From a virus: a DNA stretch of 37,570 nt. The notes under the pieces are model-generated. The model was not told where the DNA came from and made no database searches. It saw only the letters and a list, made by a program, of their open reading frames with translations. Where the stretch lies: the IMG/VR virus record IMGVR_UViG_3300032516_000077, positions 1 to 37,570 of that record, one strand, 5' to 3'. Made by a program: the position numbers and the translations under genes. Below, in pieces: positions 16,696 through 25,009 of this stretch (the first letter of the stretch is position 1; every line of letters starts with the position of its first letter).

Positions 16696-18752
16696 GCGGT
16701 TGCAAGTCCAATCTGTGAGGGTCGAATCTGTCCGCCCCGGATGCCTGATTTGATAGCCTGGCCGAGGGTGCGGAGTTCGCGCTTGATGTCCGGCAGGCTC
16801 TCACGGGTTACGGGTGCGTTGAAATTCACCTGGATGTTGCCGCCGCTCCGGGACTCGCGCGCAGTCTCGACCCGGGACCCACGCGGGAGATAGATGGTCT
16901 CATCCTGGTGAACGCGGGCAACGCCGCCGGGCGCGAACGAGGTACCCGTGGAGAACGACTGATTTTGCATTGAGGCAATTCGCGGCGCCGTCATGGCCAC
17001 GATGGACGCCACGGCGCCCACTGCTCTGATGATGTTGAGGTATACGTTCCCGCCTGATTTCATCGCCGAGTACACCGCCGTCACCGCCGCCCCGCCCGCG
17101 TCGATGATCGCCATCGCGATCATGATGTCGCGGTTTTTTTTCGCCTGTTTTTTGTTGTTGGAGAGCGCCATCTCGCCGAGGTTCATCAGGGCCGAAGTAG
17201 TAGTTGCATGGGCTTCGAATGACGACCGCATCTCGTCTTCATCGATCTTCTTTCGATTTGCAGCGTGCACGGCTTTCAACGAGTTCATGCGATTTTGGAA
17301 CTGCTCCTCAGTCAGATACATAGCGTCTTTGCTACTCGCAAATTCAGTCGTCTCCTTGAGGTATCGCTCGAACTCTTTTTCCTGTGCCGTAACCGCCAGC
17401 GCCTCACGCATGTCGTAATATGACTTCTGCTGTGCAAGATCGCGTTCGCGGATAGTTCCCCAATCCTGCGTCGTTTCCTTTTCCTTCTTCGCCATTGTAG
17501 GGTCTTCGCCGCCAAGTCCTCCGAGTTCTCCAGTCCCCTTAAGTTGACCTCCGATAGGAGATTTCCATGATTTCGCTTTGTTGATTACGTTCTCCCACTT
17601 TATCCACGCATCCTCCATGGCTTTACCGTCGGCGATGAATCCACCCATAAACTCTTCAAAAACCGATTTCGACACCTCGCCCCATCCGGTCAAAGTATCA
17701 GTTGACTTAACAAGAACTCCATTCACCGCATTCAGTGCTCGATACGCGTCCCAGATGTCATCTTTGGCTGCCTTTGGCACCCACTTGGCCATCATCAGCT
17801 TTTCGAGGACACCCTGCATTGTGGCAATGATAGATTCGAGGTTCCTAAACAGAAATTTCGTCGAACTGATAACGGTTTGTATGACCTCGTTCAAGACCGC
17901 CGCAACATTCATTTCCATAGCCGCAGCAGCAAGGACTATCCCGCGAAACCCGAGTTCGAGAACGCGAAAGAAGTTTGCGAACGCGATTACGATTGTAGGT
18001 ATGTGCTGCATGAGGGCAGATATTTTTGAGCTTATAGAATCGACAGCTGCTCCGAGGATAGGCATAAAAAGGTCTGTGACCTGTGCCTTAAACTCAAAAA
18101 GATTGCTTCGCAATATCTCCATTTTTGCGCCAAACGTCTCACTGGCCTTTTCCAGTGCGCCAGGGAATCGTTCAGCCCATAGCTCTATCAGCGCTTGACG
18201 GATAGATGCGGAGTCCTTCTTGACAACCTTCGTTATGTTTCCTGATTGAATAACGGCCTGTTTTCCGGTTCTATCAATTTCAATTCCGTACTCGCGCAAT
18301 GTTCGCGTGTTAAGCCCCACGAATCCGCCAAGCGTGTCAGTCAATTTACGGTGGAACATGATCGCAACGCCTCCGAGAACTTTCATCTGCTCCATAGTTG
18401 GTGACATCCCGATTGCACGAAGCCGCACGTATGCCTGCACCACGTCCTCGGTTTCCAAAGGAGAAACGCGCGCCCATTCGCGAATAGCTGATAGCGCTTC
18501 ATCAGCTTCAGTTGACGTTTTTGATACCACAAGAAGCTGAACCCTGAAAACTTCTATTTTGTCGGCAGCTTCTATGAACGATTTTCCGAGTTTGTAAATT
18601 CCTGCTCCCATGATAAGATTCGGAAGAGTCGCGATTTTCGAGAACGTCTCGCCGATGCTCTTAGCCATAGTTTGGACGCGACCACGGAGCGCGTTCATGG
18701 TACCCGTGGCTTGGTCAACCGCCTGTATGATGATCTCGATTTTATTTGACAT
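16692..18752 (-). CDS. Tail tape measure protein
   Basis: The 686-aa protein begins MSNKIEIIIQAVDQATGTMNALRGRV, the usual start of tape measure proteins (QAxDxAxG...). It is helical with several hydrophobic stretches (for example IPTIVIAFANFFRVLELGF, and MIAMAIIDAGGAAVTAVYSA near the C-terminus). The C-terminal FSTGTSFAPGGVARVHQDE...LPRGSRVETARE is the conserved end of this family. Length predicts a fairly short tail by the usual residue-to-length relation. The RBS is GGGAGGAGCGCA. It follows the chaperone genes, as expected in siphoviruses. Confidence 0.9.
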   Translation of the reverse strand: MSNKIEIIIQAVDQATGTMNALRGRVQTMAKSIGETFSKIATLPNLIMGAGIYKLGKSFIEAADKIEVFRVQLLVVSKTSTEADEALSAIREWARVSPLETEDVVQAYVRLRAIGMSPTMEQMKVLGGVAIMFHRKLTDTLGGFVGLNTRTLREYGIEIDRTGKQAVIQSGNITKVVKKDSASIRQALIELWAERFPGALEKASETFGAKMEILRSNLFEFKAQVTDLFMPILGAAVDSISSKISALMQHIPTIVIAFANFFRVLELGFRGIVLAAAAMEMNVAAVLNEVIQTVISSTKFLFRNLESIIATMQGVLEKLMMAKWVPKAAKDDIWDAYRALNAVNGVLVKSTDTLTGWGEVSKSVFEEFMGGFIADGKAMEDAWIKWENVINKAKSWKSPIGGQLKGTGELGGLGGEDPTMAKKEKETTQDWGTIRERDLAQQKSYYDMREALAVTAQEKEFERYLKETTEFASSKDAMYLTEEQFQNRMNSLKAVHAANRKKIDEDEMRSSFEAHATTTSALMNLGEMALSNNKKQAKKNRDIMIAMAIIDAGGAAVTAVYSAMKSGGNVYLNIIRAVGAVASIVAMTAPRIASMQNQSFSTGTSFAPGGVARVHQDETIYLPRGSRVETARESRSGGNIQVNFNAPVTRESLPDIKRELRTLGQAIKSGIRGGQIRPSQIGLATA

Positions 18753-19188
18753 TGCGCTCCTCCCTTGTCTGCATCTGTCTCGACAGAACCTCGAACGCCT
18801 TCACTAACTGGACGGTTTGTCCTGCGCGAGACCTATTTCCAAACGGCCACCCAGACTCTGGACGTTGCCACCATTCAAAAAAATACGGGAGCAATGTTTG
18901 TACCCACATCTCGATACCCGAGCGAGGGCACGACGGGACCGAGGTGGCATTGCTCCCTTTACACGTTGGACACTCGATATCAGTCCCGTTACAGTCAAGA
19001 CAGAAATCGATGCGCCAGATCGTTGTGTCAGTTCTGGGCGGCCCTCCACACCCATACTCCTCCTTTGTTTCCGGCGTACACGATTCACAGTTATACGCGG
19101 CCCGGAACACTGGGTCTGTAGCGAAGAGGAGAGCCGCTATCAGTTTTTTTTGTCGTCTCGTGGCAAAATGAATTGCTCCTGGTACCAC
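18742..19188 (-). CDS. Tail assembly chaperone, downstream (-1 frame) part, Cys-rich
   Basis: This frame lies one base back from the upstream chaperone gene and is probably expressed mainly by -1 frameshifting at A AAA AAC (19143-19149). That would join 142 upstream residues to 133 residues starting LIAALLFATDPVF, a 275-aa fusion like lambda gpGT. The sequence has zinc-type Cys pairs: NCESC and FCLDCNGTDIECPTC. Independent initiation at a GTG at 19188, with AGGAG eight bases upstream, is possible. It overlaps the tape-measure start. Such fusions load tape measure and tube subunits during tail assembly. Confidence 0.7.
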   Translation of the reverse strand: MVPGAIHFATRRQKKLIAALLFATDPVFRAAYNCESCTPETKEEYGCGGPPRTDTTIWRIDFCLDCNGTDIECPTCKGSNATSVPSCPRSGIEMWVQTLLPYFFEWWQRPESGWPFGNRSRAGQTVQLVKAFEVLSRQMQTREERNVK

Positions 19189-19568
19189 GAGAATAACTCC
19201 TGCTTGACAACAATCGGCAGGTACTGAGACGGACGCCCGTCGGCGGGAAACTCGGGAACTCCGTCTCCGCGCCATCCGCAAAGCGCGATGTCGATTGCAG
19301 TATCCATTTTCGTCAACCCGTCATAGCGCTCGTTCTCTTCGAGTGCCGTGATTTTCTCGCGGACCAGTTTCTCGTATGCCTTTGGTGAGAGATTTGACTT
19401 CCCTGCGGTCTTGAGTTCCGCGTCAACCTCGTTGCGGGCCTTTTTGTACGGCCCGTTGTCGAGGCATTTCATGATGCGGATCTCGATCTCACCCACAGGG
19501 GGGTTGCAGATGAATGCAATCCCCCCGATGGTTTTTTCGAGCTTCGACGACGGTGAAACAATAATCAT
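19140..19568 (-). CDS. Tail assembly chaperone (gpG-like)
   Basis: This 142-aa, mostly helical protein starts MIIVSPSSKLEKTIGG (RBS GAGGGCATT). It lies between the tail tube and tape measure genes, where gpG-like chaperones sit. The last codons are GAC GAC AAA AAA AAC TGA, so the stop follows directly after a canonical slippery heptamer. No sequence family is recognised with certainty; the assignment rests on position, size and the frameshift arrangement. Confidence 0.75.
   Translation of the reverse strand: MIIVSPSSKLEKTIGGIAFICNPPVGEIEIRIMKCLDNGPYKKARNEVDAELKTAGKSNLSPKAYEKLVREKITALEENERYDGLTKMDTAIDIALCGWRGDGVPEFPADGRPSQYLPIVVKQELFSWYQEQFILPRDDKKN
19143..19149 (-). other. Programmed -1 frameshift site (A AAA AAC)
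   Basis: In the zero frame the codons read (aa)A AAA AAC TGA. This is X XXY YYZ in the correct phase, with the stop immediately after. Slipping one base back re-pairs AAA AAA and continues CTG ATA GCG GCT into the open -1 frame that runs to 18742. It is the arrangement known for the G/GT chaperones of lambda and relatives. Confidence 0.8.
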
Positions 19569-19591
19569 AATGCCCTCGCTTTCCTCTCAGG

Positions 19592-20650
19592 TTACGGGGT
19601 GACAGAGATTGACGAAGACGAATCCGAGTTCGACGACTGTGACGATGACGAATTCGAGTCCGATGACATGGACGCGGATACCGACGAGTATGACGACGTG
19701 GTGCCGTTGTTGATGCGGATCTCGATCTCGTTGCGCACCACGGTGCCCTTGATCTCCCAGGTATCGATGCCGTTGTTTGCGCCTTTCTTCACGTCCTTGA
19801 GCACGCAGTTCGGTGCCCAGACTTCGAGGTCGAACTCTCCCGGCGACGCGTGATTCTTGCCCCACTGAATGTGAATCTCGGCCTGCGTGCCAGCGTAGAT
19901 GTCCGCGTGCGGGATCAGCGTTGTCGTTGGCTTGAGATACACGGTCGTCGCGAAATCGATGCGGCGCTCTGTGATCTCGGTCTCACCGCCCGCGAATGCG
20001 TCTGTGGGGTCCGGTGCCGCCTCGACGCCCTGGTTGAATGTGAATTCCATGGTCGTAAAATTGTAGGCCTTGCCCATAATAGTCACCGTTGCCGCCTTGA
20101 GAGCGGGCGCGGCCTCACGTTCCCGCTGTGCGTCGATGTCGGGCATCGTGGCGAGGACCGGCAGCGCGACGGGCTTGCCCTTGCCGGTGAGCGTCAGCGT
20201 GCCACGCTTGCCCGTCTCCAGCTTCAGGGAGCCGTCGAACATGATGTTGCCATATTTCTCCAGCGTCGATTTCTGGGAACCGGGTCCACCGCGATATCCC
20301 CAGAGCGTGCCGGCGTCGGTGATCTCGGAGAAAGGCCGCAGCACGAGGAACGGATGGTCGAGAACCCGCTCCCAGCCCGCGCATTGCAGGCAGCGCACGA
20401 AGTCGGGGTCGCGCGAGCCCAGCGAGTACAGCGCGAACATCAGCGAGATTTCCGCGGTCGTGCGCCCGATGGTAGGCGCGTAGTTGTCGAACCCCGACGA
20501 GCCACGGGCATCGTCCTCGGCTTCCGGTGAGATGTCGAATTTCGCGGCCTCGATGACGTCCAGGAAGTCATTGGCTCCGAGGGTCGTCGACGGCACGTTG
20601 ATGTGCACCTGTTTCTCAAAAAGGCACATGTTCAGTTTCTCTGCACTCAT
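19592..20650 (-). CDS. Major tail tube protein with Ser-rich C-terminal tail
   Basis: The 352-aa protein (RBS AAAGGAGTCCGCC) lies directly upstream of the chaperone pair, the place of the major tail protein. MFDGSLKLETGKRGTLTLTGKGKP and AYNFTTMEFTFNQGVEA resemble the tube-protein beta-sandwich and the conserved 'TG' region of this family. The last 34 residues (19595-19696) contain 21 Ser, mixed with Asn, Asp and Gln, and appear as an appendage beyond the folded domain. Because the tube protein is present in many copies, this tail would decorate the whole tail surface. Confidence 0.75.
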   Translation of the reverse strand: MSAEKLNMCLFEKQVHINVPSTTLGANDFLDVIEAAKFDISPEAEDDARGSSGFDNYAPTIGRTTAEISLMFALYSLGSRDPDFVRCLQCAGWERVLDHPFLVLRPFSEITDAGTLWGYRGGPGSQKSTLEKYGNIMFDGSLKLETGKRGTLTLTGKGKPVALPVLATMPDIDAQREREAAPALKAATVTIMGKAYNFTTMEFTFNQGVEAAPDPTDAFAGGETEITERRIDFATTVYLKPTTTLIPHADIYAGTQAEIHIQWGKNHASPGEFDLEVWAPNCVLKDVKKGANNGIDTWEIKGTVVRNEIEIRINNGTTSSYSSVSASMSSDSNSSSSQSSNSDSSSSISVTP

Positions 20651-20662
20651 GGCGGACTCCTT

Positions 20663-23600
20663 TCACCTCAGTTTGTAGGGGTCGGTACTGTCGATATTCG
20701 TTGTCACCCGCACGAGGCACCAGACCCCGAACAGGGTTGTATTGCCGTCAACGTAAAGATCGTTTGTGCCGGGCTCGACCTCGACGTTTTCCGCGAATCC
20801 GTCGAGATAGATATTCGAGTTGATGGCCTTCGTGATATCCGCGATTGCGTTTCGGTTATGGAACGCGATTTCGTTGTCGTGGTCCTTGACGTTGTCGGCC
20901 GTGAGTTCGTCGTCCTGCGTGCCGAAGAACCACGCGATGTAGTCGATGGTTCGTATCACGAGGTCTGAATCCGTCTCGGGCTCGTTCTCGCAGAGCAGAA
21001 TGAACGGCCAGCGGTTGTTGACTTCGAGGACCTTGCGGGCCTGCTCGACGGCTGCAACGTCGTAGTGGTAGCCGTTCGCCGTGGTCACGGTTTCGAGTAG
21101 TGCCTTGAGTTTCGCCGTGATCTGCGCCTGGATGCAGTCGCCTTCGAGGGACAGCGAAGACGATGACGGCGAGGAGTCTGAGGAGACCGACGTTGAGCCG
21201 GAGCTGACGGATACTGAATCGGAACCCGACGACGATGAGTCAGAGTACGACGAATGCGAATACGATGAGTCAGAGCGCGAGGACTGCGAGGATACAGACA
21301 CCACACCGAGCGTGCCAATCAGTGGCGCGTTGTGAATTTTGTACGCGGTCGGAGCTTGCACGTTGCCCACACCGGGGTCCGTGTTCCGCGCTATTTCGTC
21401 GGCTGCGTTGTAGATTTTGTCGTATACGCCCGGCCCGAGCGTCGATCCGTCGGGATATCCCCACGAGGCAGGACCACCGATGGCGGGGGTAGTGACTGCG
21501 CCGACCGCCGGGAATGTCGCTGTCTGTTCCGCCATCACCCGCTCATCGCCGAAAAGCTCGTCTCCGATGGCGCGTATTCGCATTGCCACTGCTGATTGTG
21601 TCGCACTCAGATCGTCGAGGTCGTATGCGAGCGTATACGTGAGAGTGGTATTTGTCAGGTAGCAATCGAGATACACCTCGACAGGCCCAGTCTCCAGCGG
21701 CGTGAATGAAATGGTCAGCGTCTGTGCACCAGAGCCAGAGGATGCGGAGTATAGGTCATAGGACACGCCTGCAATCGTGTTGCCGAGGATCTTGAGTTGC
21801 GCCACGAGAGCGGCGTTCGTTGGATTGACAATCAGGCTAATCGTGTATGGCACGTTGGCAACACGGCAGGAAATAACGCCCACCTTATGCCGCATCGGAA
21901 TCTGCTGCGTGGCGTTGACTGAGTTGACCGCTATGGTCCACACGTGCGTCGTGCTGTTGTAAGTTGCTTGGCCCATCGACGGGTAATATGCCCGGTTGTC
22001 ACCGGTGACGCCGTTGAAGTTCTGGATGAGTGTTTTGTTTCCATACGAAATGGATGCGCCTACCGTTGCCACAGGAACAGATGAGTTTGTAGAAAACCGT
22101 AAGAATTTTCCACCTGAAGTGCTGCCTTGGTGCTGTACGTCCCCAGATGCGTTATTATAGAACACTGTATTGACAAACACCGAGTCTACGCACGTCAGTC
22201 CATAGTTACCCATATTGGCAAACAGTGTACCACGAAGCATCGCGCCGTTGAATGACGGAAGAGCACCCACACCGCCATTGAGATTTCCTATGATTTTATT
22301 CCCGAACGAAGCACGAGTGCCAACACCACTAAATATTGCGAACCCCAAAGAAGCGCCACAGTTCATTGAAAAGCATTGCTGGACTATTGCCAATCCAGAA
22401 TGAGCAATTCTAAAACCGGACGTTGTACACGCAATCGTCCCGATCATTCTTGTAAGTGACCAATTAATATTTCCAGAGAATTCGACTCTATCGAATCGAG
22501 ACCAAAAAATTCCACCAGTTACTTTGACTGAATTTTTACCGCTATTCTGCAACCCATACCCCAACCCATTCCGCCCAGAAATCCACGTCATTCCCGTCAC
22601 AGTGTCAACGCCACCGGGCGAGGTCCAGCCACCACTAATCAACCTCGGTGCTGCGTCGGTGCCACTTGCACCCACGCTGTCCATCACAGTAGCCGCAGCC
22701 GCAGCCATGGGATACAAGAAGGGTGTTGAGAAAGCCAGCCCAGCCGTCTCATCGGTGCCGTAGTAGCCACGTCCAGCAGCGCCCACGTTGGCGGGGTGGT
22801 TGTCTACCTCGATGCGGTTTCCGGCTACGTCGAGTGATTTGATTGACATGAAGTAGAACGCCTCATCGTCGCCTTGGCACTCCCAAATACAGGTGCCGTC
22901 AGTCACTCGCTGCGCTGCGAAGTCACCCATCGCTGGGAGGTAGGCTTTGTCCCAGATGACTTTTGACTGGCCGTCCGCATCGGTGAAGAACTCGGTTGCT
23001 GCTGATACTCCACCAGCGGGGTTGACCTGTTTGAACACCAGCGGAGTACGTGCAGCAAACGAGGGAACGATAACCGCATTGAGCGCATAGTTGGTATTCG
23101 GAGTCCAACATGGGCCTTTGGTGTTGTACGGCTTGTGGAGCACGGCGTTGAGATCGAAGCCTGCGACTGTGGCGTAGAAGGTGTCAAACTTCCAAACCGA
23201 TGAAGCGGCAGGAGCAACAGTGCCAGTGTAGATGGCAATTGAATTGACGCCATTCGGAAGTGCTGCGCCGTTGTTGAGTGTAAGTGCGTTGTTGGCTGAG
23301 AGTGCAGCCTGTGCTTCAGCAAGGTTGATCGACCCAACTTCTCCCGTAGCGCCGTCGTTCCCAGTGAATAGCTTGATAACAAGAGAATTGGCCGGGAGAG
23401 TTCCAACGGTTGCCGTAACCCACGTACAAATGTTTTGGAACGCCGCAAGAGAGAGATTCGAGACTACTTTGTACGCCTGTAACGTGGTAGTTTTCGGAGT
23501 CGCGTCGAATGTGAGTGTCAGCTTATTGGCTGTTCCGTTTTTGATAACACCTGTAGTATATGTCGGAGTAGCCACATCTGCACTTCCACCAGCAACCCAC

Positions 23601-23860
23601 CCACTTTCACATGCATCAATCAACGCCGCATAGCTCGACAGGTTGCCCGCTGTAAACGGAAGGTATCGGTTGGGAACCGCAGCAGTGCCCTTGAGGTAGC
23701 CGATGCTCACGCCCGCCATCACGGTGTCGGTGGAGGCGAGACAGCGCGTCTCAACGGCAGCGGCAGAAGCTTCGGCAATGGTGCCGCAGGCGTTGGTGGT
23801 GAAGTCCGAGCCGTTGCCGCCTGTCGCGACACCTGTATTTTTGCTGCGATAGATTGCCAT
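20663..23860 (-). CDS. Fibre-like beta-helix protein joined by a Ser-rich linker to a tail-completion-like domain
   Basis: The start at 23860 (MAIYRSKNTGVATGGNG...) has GAGGTGG upstream; the in-frame ATG at 23881 is less likely. Residues 1 to about 850 are Gly/Ala/Thr/Asn-rich and beta-rich. A middle block (VTGGIFWSRFDRVEFSGN..., MLRGTLFANMGNYGL...) looks like a right-handed parallel beta-helix. A Ser/Asp linker follows (21149-21303). The last about 180 residues (CIQAQITAKLKALLETVTTANGYHYDV...) resemble small tail terminator/completion proteins, normally separate genes at this position. The protein may therefore anchor a surface domain at the neck or tail. The fusion is visible; the functions are inferred. 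Confidence 0.6.
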   Translation of the reverse strand: MAIYRSKNTGVATGGNGSDFTTNACGTIAEASAAAVETRCLASTDTVMAGVSIGYLKGTAAVPNRYLPFTAGNLSSYAALIDACESGWVAGGSADVATPTYTTGVIKNGTANKLTLTFDATPKTTTLQAYKVVSNLSLAAFQNICTWVTATVGTLPANSLVIKLFTGNDGATGEVGSINLAEAQAALSANNALTLNNGAALPNGVNSIAIYTGTVAPAASSVWKFDTFYATVAGFDLNAVLHKPYNTKGPCWTPNTNYALNAVIVPSFAARTPLVFKQVNPAGGVSAATEFFTDADGQSKVIWDKAYLPAMGDFAAQRVTDGTCIWECQGDDEAFYFMSIKSLDVAGNRIEVDNHPANVGAAGRGYYGTDETAGLAFSTPFLYPMAAAAATVMDSVGASGTDAAPRLISGGWTSPGGVDTVTGMTWISGRNGLGYGLQNSGKNSVKVTGGIFWSRFDRVEFSGNINWSLTRMIGTIACTTSGFRIAHSGLAIVQQCFSMNCGASLGFAIFSGVGTRASFGNKIIGNLNGGVGALPSFNGAMLRGTLFANMGNYGLTCVDSVFVNTVFYNNASGDVQHQGSTSGGKFLRFSTNSSVPVATVGASISYGNKTLIQNFNGVTGDNRAYYPSMGQATYNSTTHVWTIAVNSVNATQQIPMRHKVGVISCRVANVPYTISLIVNPTNAALVAQLKILGNTIAGVSYDLYSASSGSGAQTLTISFTPLETGPVEVYLDCYLTNTTLTYTLAYDLDDLSATQSAVAMRIRAIGDELFGDERVMAEQTATFPAVGAVTTPAIGGPASWGYPDGSTLGPGVYDKIYNAADEIARNTDPGVGNVQAPTAYKIHNAPLIGTLGVVSVSSQSSRSDSSYSHSSYSDSSSSGSDSVSVSSGSTSVSSDSSPSSSSLSLEGDCIQAQITAKLKALLETVTTANGYHYDVAAVEQARKVLEVNNRWPFILLCENEPETDSDLVIRTIDYIAWFFGTQDDELTADNVKDHDNEIAFHNRNAIADITKAINSNIYLDGFAENVEVEPGTNDLYVDGNTTLFGVWCLVRVTTNIDSTDPYKLR

Positions 23861-23861
23861 G

Positions 23862-24041
23862 CTATCCCACCTCTCGTTCATGCTGCCAAATCGTAATCAT
23901 ATCCGGGTCCCACGGTGAGGAAGGCCGTAAGCACTGATCCTCAACGTCTGTGCCCGCGCACCGCACGGAGCGGTCGCGCACAACCTCCGTCGGTCGCTCG
24001 AAATTCGGCAGTGCCGCGTACATGCGTTCTCCGAGTGTCAT
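23862..24041 (-). CDS. Small hypothetical protein (59 aa)
   Basis: The frame runs MTLGERMYAALPNFERP... to HEREVG and fills the gap between the fibre-like gene and the next small gene. Its ATG overlaps the preceding stop (TAATG), and its TAG ends one base before the ATG at 23860, whose RBS lies inside it. This fit on both sides argues that it is real although short. Several Arg, Asp and Trp residues and two Cys are present; no family is recognised. Confidence 0.55.
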   Translation of the reverse strand: MTLGERMYAALPNFERPTEVVRDRSVRCAGTDVEDQCLRPSSPWDPDMITIWQHEREVG

Positions 24042-24334
24042 TATTCAATGCCCTTTGTCTTGAGGTAGTCTGTCACCTTTTTCATTCCGCCTTTTACCCA
24101 AACGGCAGGCGCACCGGCGACGAGCAGTTGATCAATCGTAGCAATCAACTCCCCGGCAAGGTCTGGCAGGGGCTTCGGCTTGGCCGCTTCGATTGCTGCG
24201 TCGTCGGTGATCTTCTTCAGGCGATCACCCTCGGCAACCACATGCTCGGCTTTGGCGTCGGGTGACATCGACAGAATGTGGCCATTCTCCATCTGCCAGC
24301 CGCGCAGGTTCTCGAAATATCCATTGGTCTTCAT
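24041..24334 (-). CDS. Small hypothetical protein (97 aa)
   Basis: MKTNGYFENLRGWQMENGH... starts with an ATG that overlaps the stop of the membrane protein gene (ATGA). It has an N-terminal segment with aromatic residues, a Lys/Pro-rich middle and an amphipathic C-terminal helix pair (LAGELIATIDQLLVAG, MKKVTDYLKTKGIE). There is no clear membrane segment. It follows the lysis genes and could be a small tail or lysis accessory protein; the function is unknown. Confidence 0.6.
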   Translation of the reverse strand: MKTNGYFENLRGWQMENGHILSMSPDAKAEHVVAEGDRLKKITDDAAIEAAKPKPLPDLAGELIATIDQLLVAGAPAVWVKGGMKKVTDYLKTKGIE

Positions 24335-24501
24335 TTCAGCACCTTGTCAGCGAAGAAAAAAATTGTCTGCAATGCGACCGCGCCCATAGTGGAAATGAAC
24401 ATGATACGCAGCCCGTCAATGCCTTTCCACAAGTCTTGTATGTCACGCTCGGCGCGTATCATCCGACTGCAATGCTCGCTGTGATCGTCGCATTTTTCCA
24501 T
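24331..24501 (-). CDS. Small one-TM membrane protein, holin/XhlA-like candidate
   Basis: Starting at the ATG at 24501 (GAGGTAGC upstream), this 56-aa protein has a charged N-terminal helix (MEKCDDHSEHCSRMIRAERD) and one C-terminal membrane segment (MFISTMGAVALQTIFFF) with a Lys tail. That topology is typical of haemolysin-XhlA/holin-like proteins. It begins five bases after the endolysin stop, supporting a lysis role. A longer frame to 24573 overlaps the endolysin and is unlikely. Confidence 0.6.
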   Translation of the reverse strand: MEKCDDHSEHCSRMIRAERDIQDLWKGIDGLRIMFISTMGAVALQTIFFFADKVLK

Positions 24502-24506
24502 CGTTG

Positions 24507-24815
24507 CTACCTCTTCCCGTTGTATGCCAAAGAGTAATGGTTCCCATCCGCTTTCTTGAACCGCCCGCCCCACGATCCGCCGATATTTTCCCAGAACTCC
24601 CCAAGTGGTCGGTGCGTCTCCGTATCCGTTACCAGCACCCCGTCACGACTCCACAAGTTCAAGTCCACCGCCAGCCTGGCCCCGTGACAGCGCGTATCAC
24701 CGATGCGCCAAGCCTCGCCCATGGACACCTCGAAGCCCAGCGCATGCGCCTTCGTGAGCAGCAAGGGCAGCATACGCGCAAAGTCCCATTGTCGTTTGAC
24801 AAGTTCTGAGGCCAT
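24507..24815 (-). CDS. Endolysin: M15-family D-Ala-D-Ala / L-Ala-D-Glu peptidase
   Basis: The 102-aa protein carries the M15C zinc-peptidase signature. CHGARLAVDLNLW places His44 and Asp51 as zinc ligands, and the late GNHYSLAY gives His93. GEAWR and GGSWGGRFKKAD match family positions. Single-domain enzymes of this length cut peptide stems or cross-links of peptidoglycan. No signal peptide is seen, so release through a holin is expected, and small membrane proteins lie on both sides. RBS is GAGGTTGAC. Confidence 0.85.
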   Translation of the reverse strand: MASELVKRQWDFARMLPLLLTKAHALGFEVSMGEAWRIGDTRCHGARLAVDLNLWSRDGVLVTDTETHRPLGEFWENIGGSWGGRFKKADGNHYSLAYNGKR

Positions 24816-24816
24816 G

Positions 24817-25008
24817 TCAACCTCGATGTTTGATTGCGTCCACCGCTGCTATCAGTGCGCCAGTGATTGCGCCCACGAGAGCAACCTTGGCTTCAGTGTC
24901 AAGCGCGTAAACCTTGGCGCAGAACAACTCAACGATGATGCCAGCCAATGCCGTCGCCAGTGTTACAGAGAGGCCCTTCGATGCATTGCGCTTAACTGAG
25001 TTGGCCAT
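24817..25008 (-). CDS. Putative holin with hydrophobic helices (63 aa)
   Basis: MANSVKRNASKGLSVTLATA... has a basic N-terminus, a membrane segment (SVTLATALAGIIVELFCA), a short polar turn and a second hydrophobic stretch (AKVALVGAITGALIAAVDA), ending KHRG. Two segments and small size resemble class II holins. RBS AAGGAGTCTGAC. It lies directly upstream of the endolysin gene. A longer frame to 25263 overlaps the lipase-like gene and is rejected. Confidence 0.6.
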   Translation of the reverse strand: MANSVKRNASKGLSVTLATALAGIIVELFCAKVYALDTEAKVALVGAITGALIAAVDAIKHRG

Positions 25009-25009
25009 G

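Noticed and set aside
15647-16804. N-terminal extension of the tail-tip frame up to 16804
   Set aside because: It overlaps the distal tail gene in another frame, is Arg/His-rich and low in sense, and the ATG at 15646 has a suitable RBS and position.
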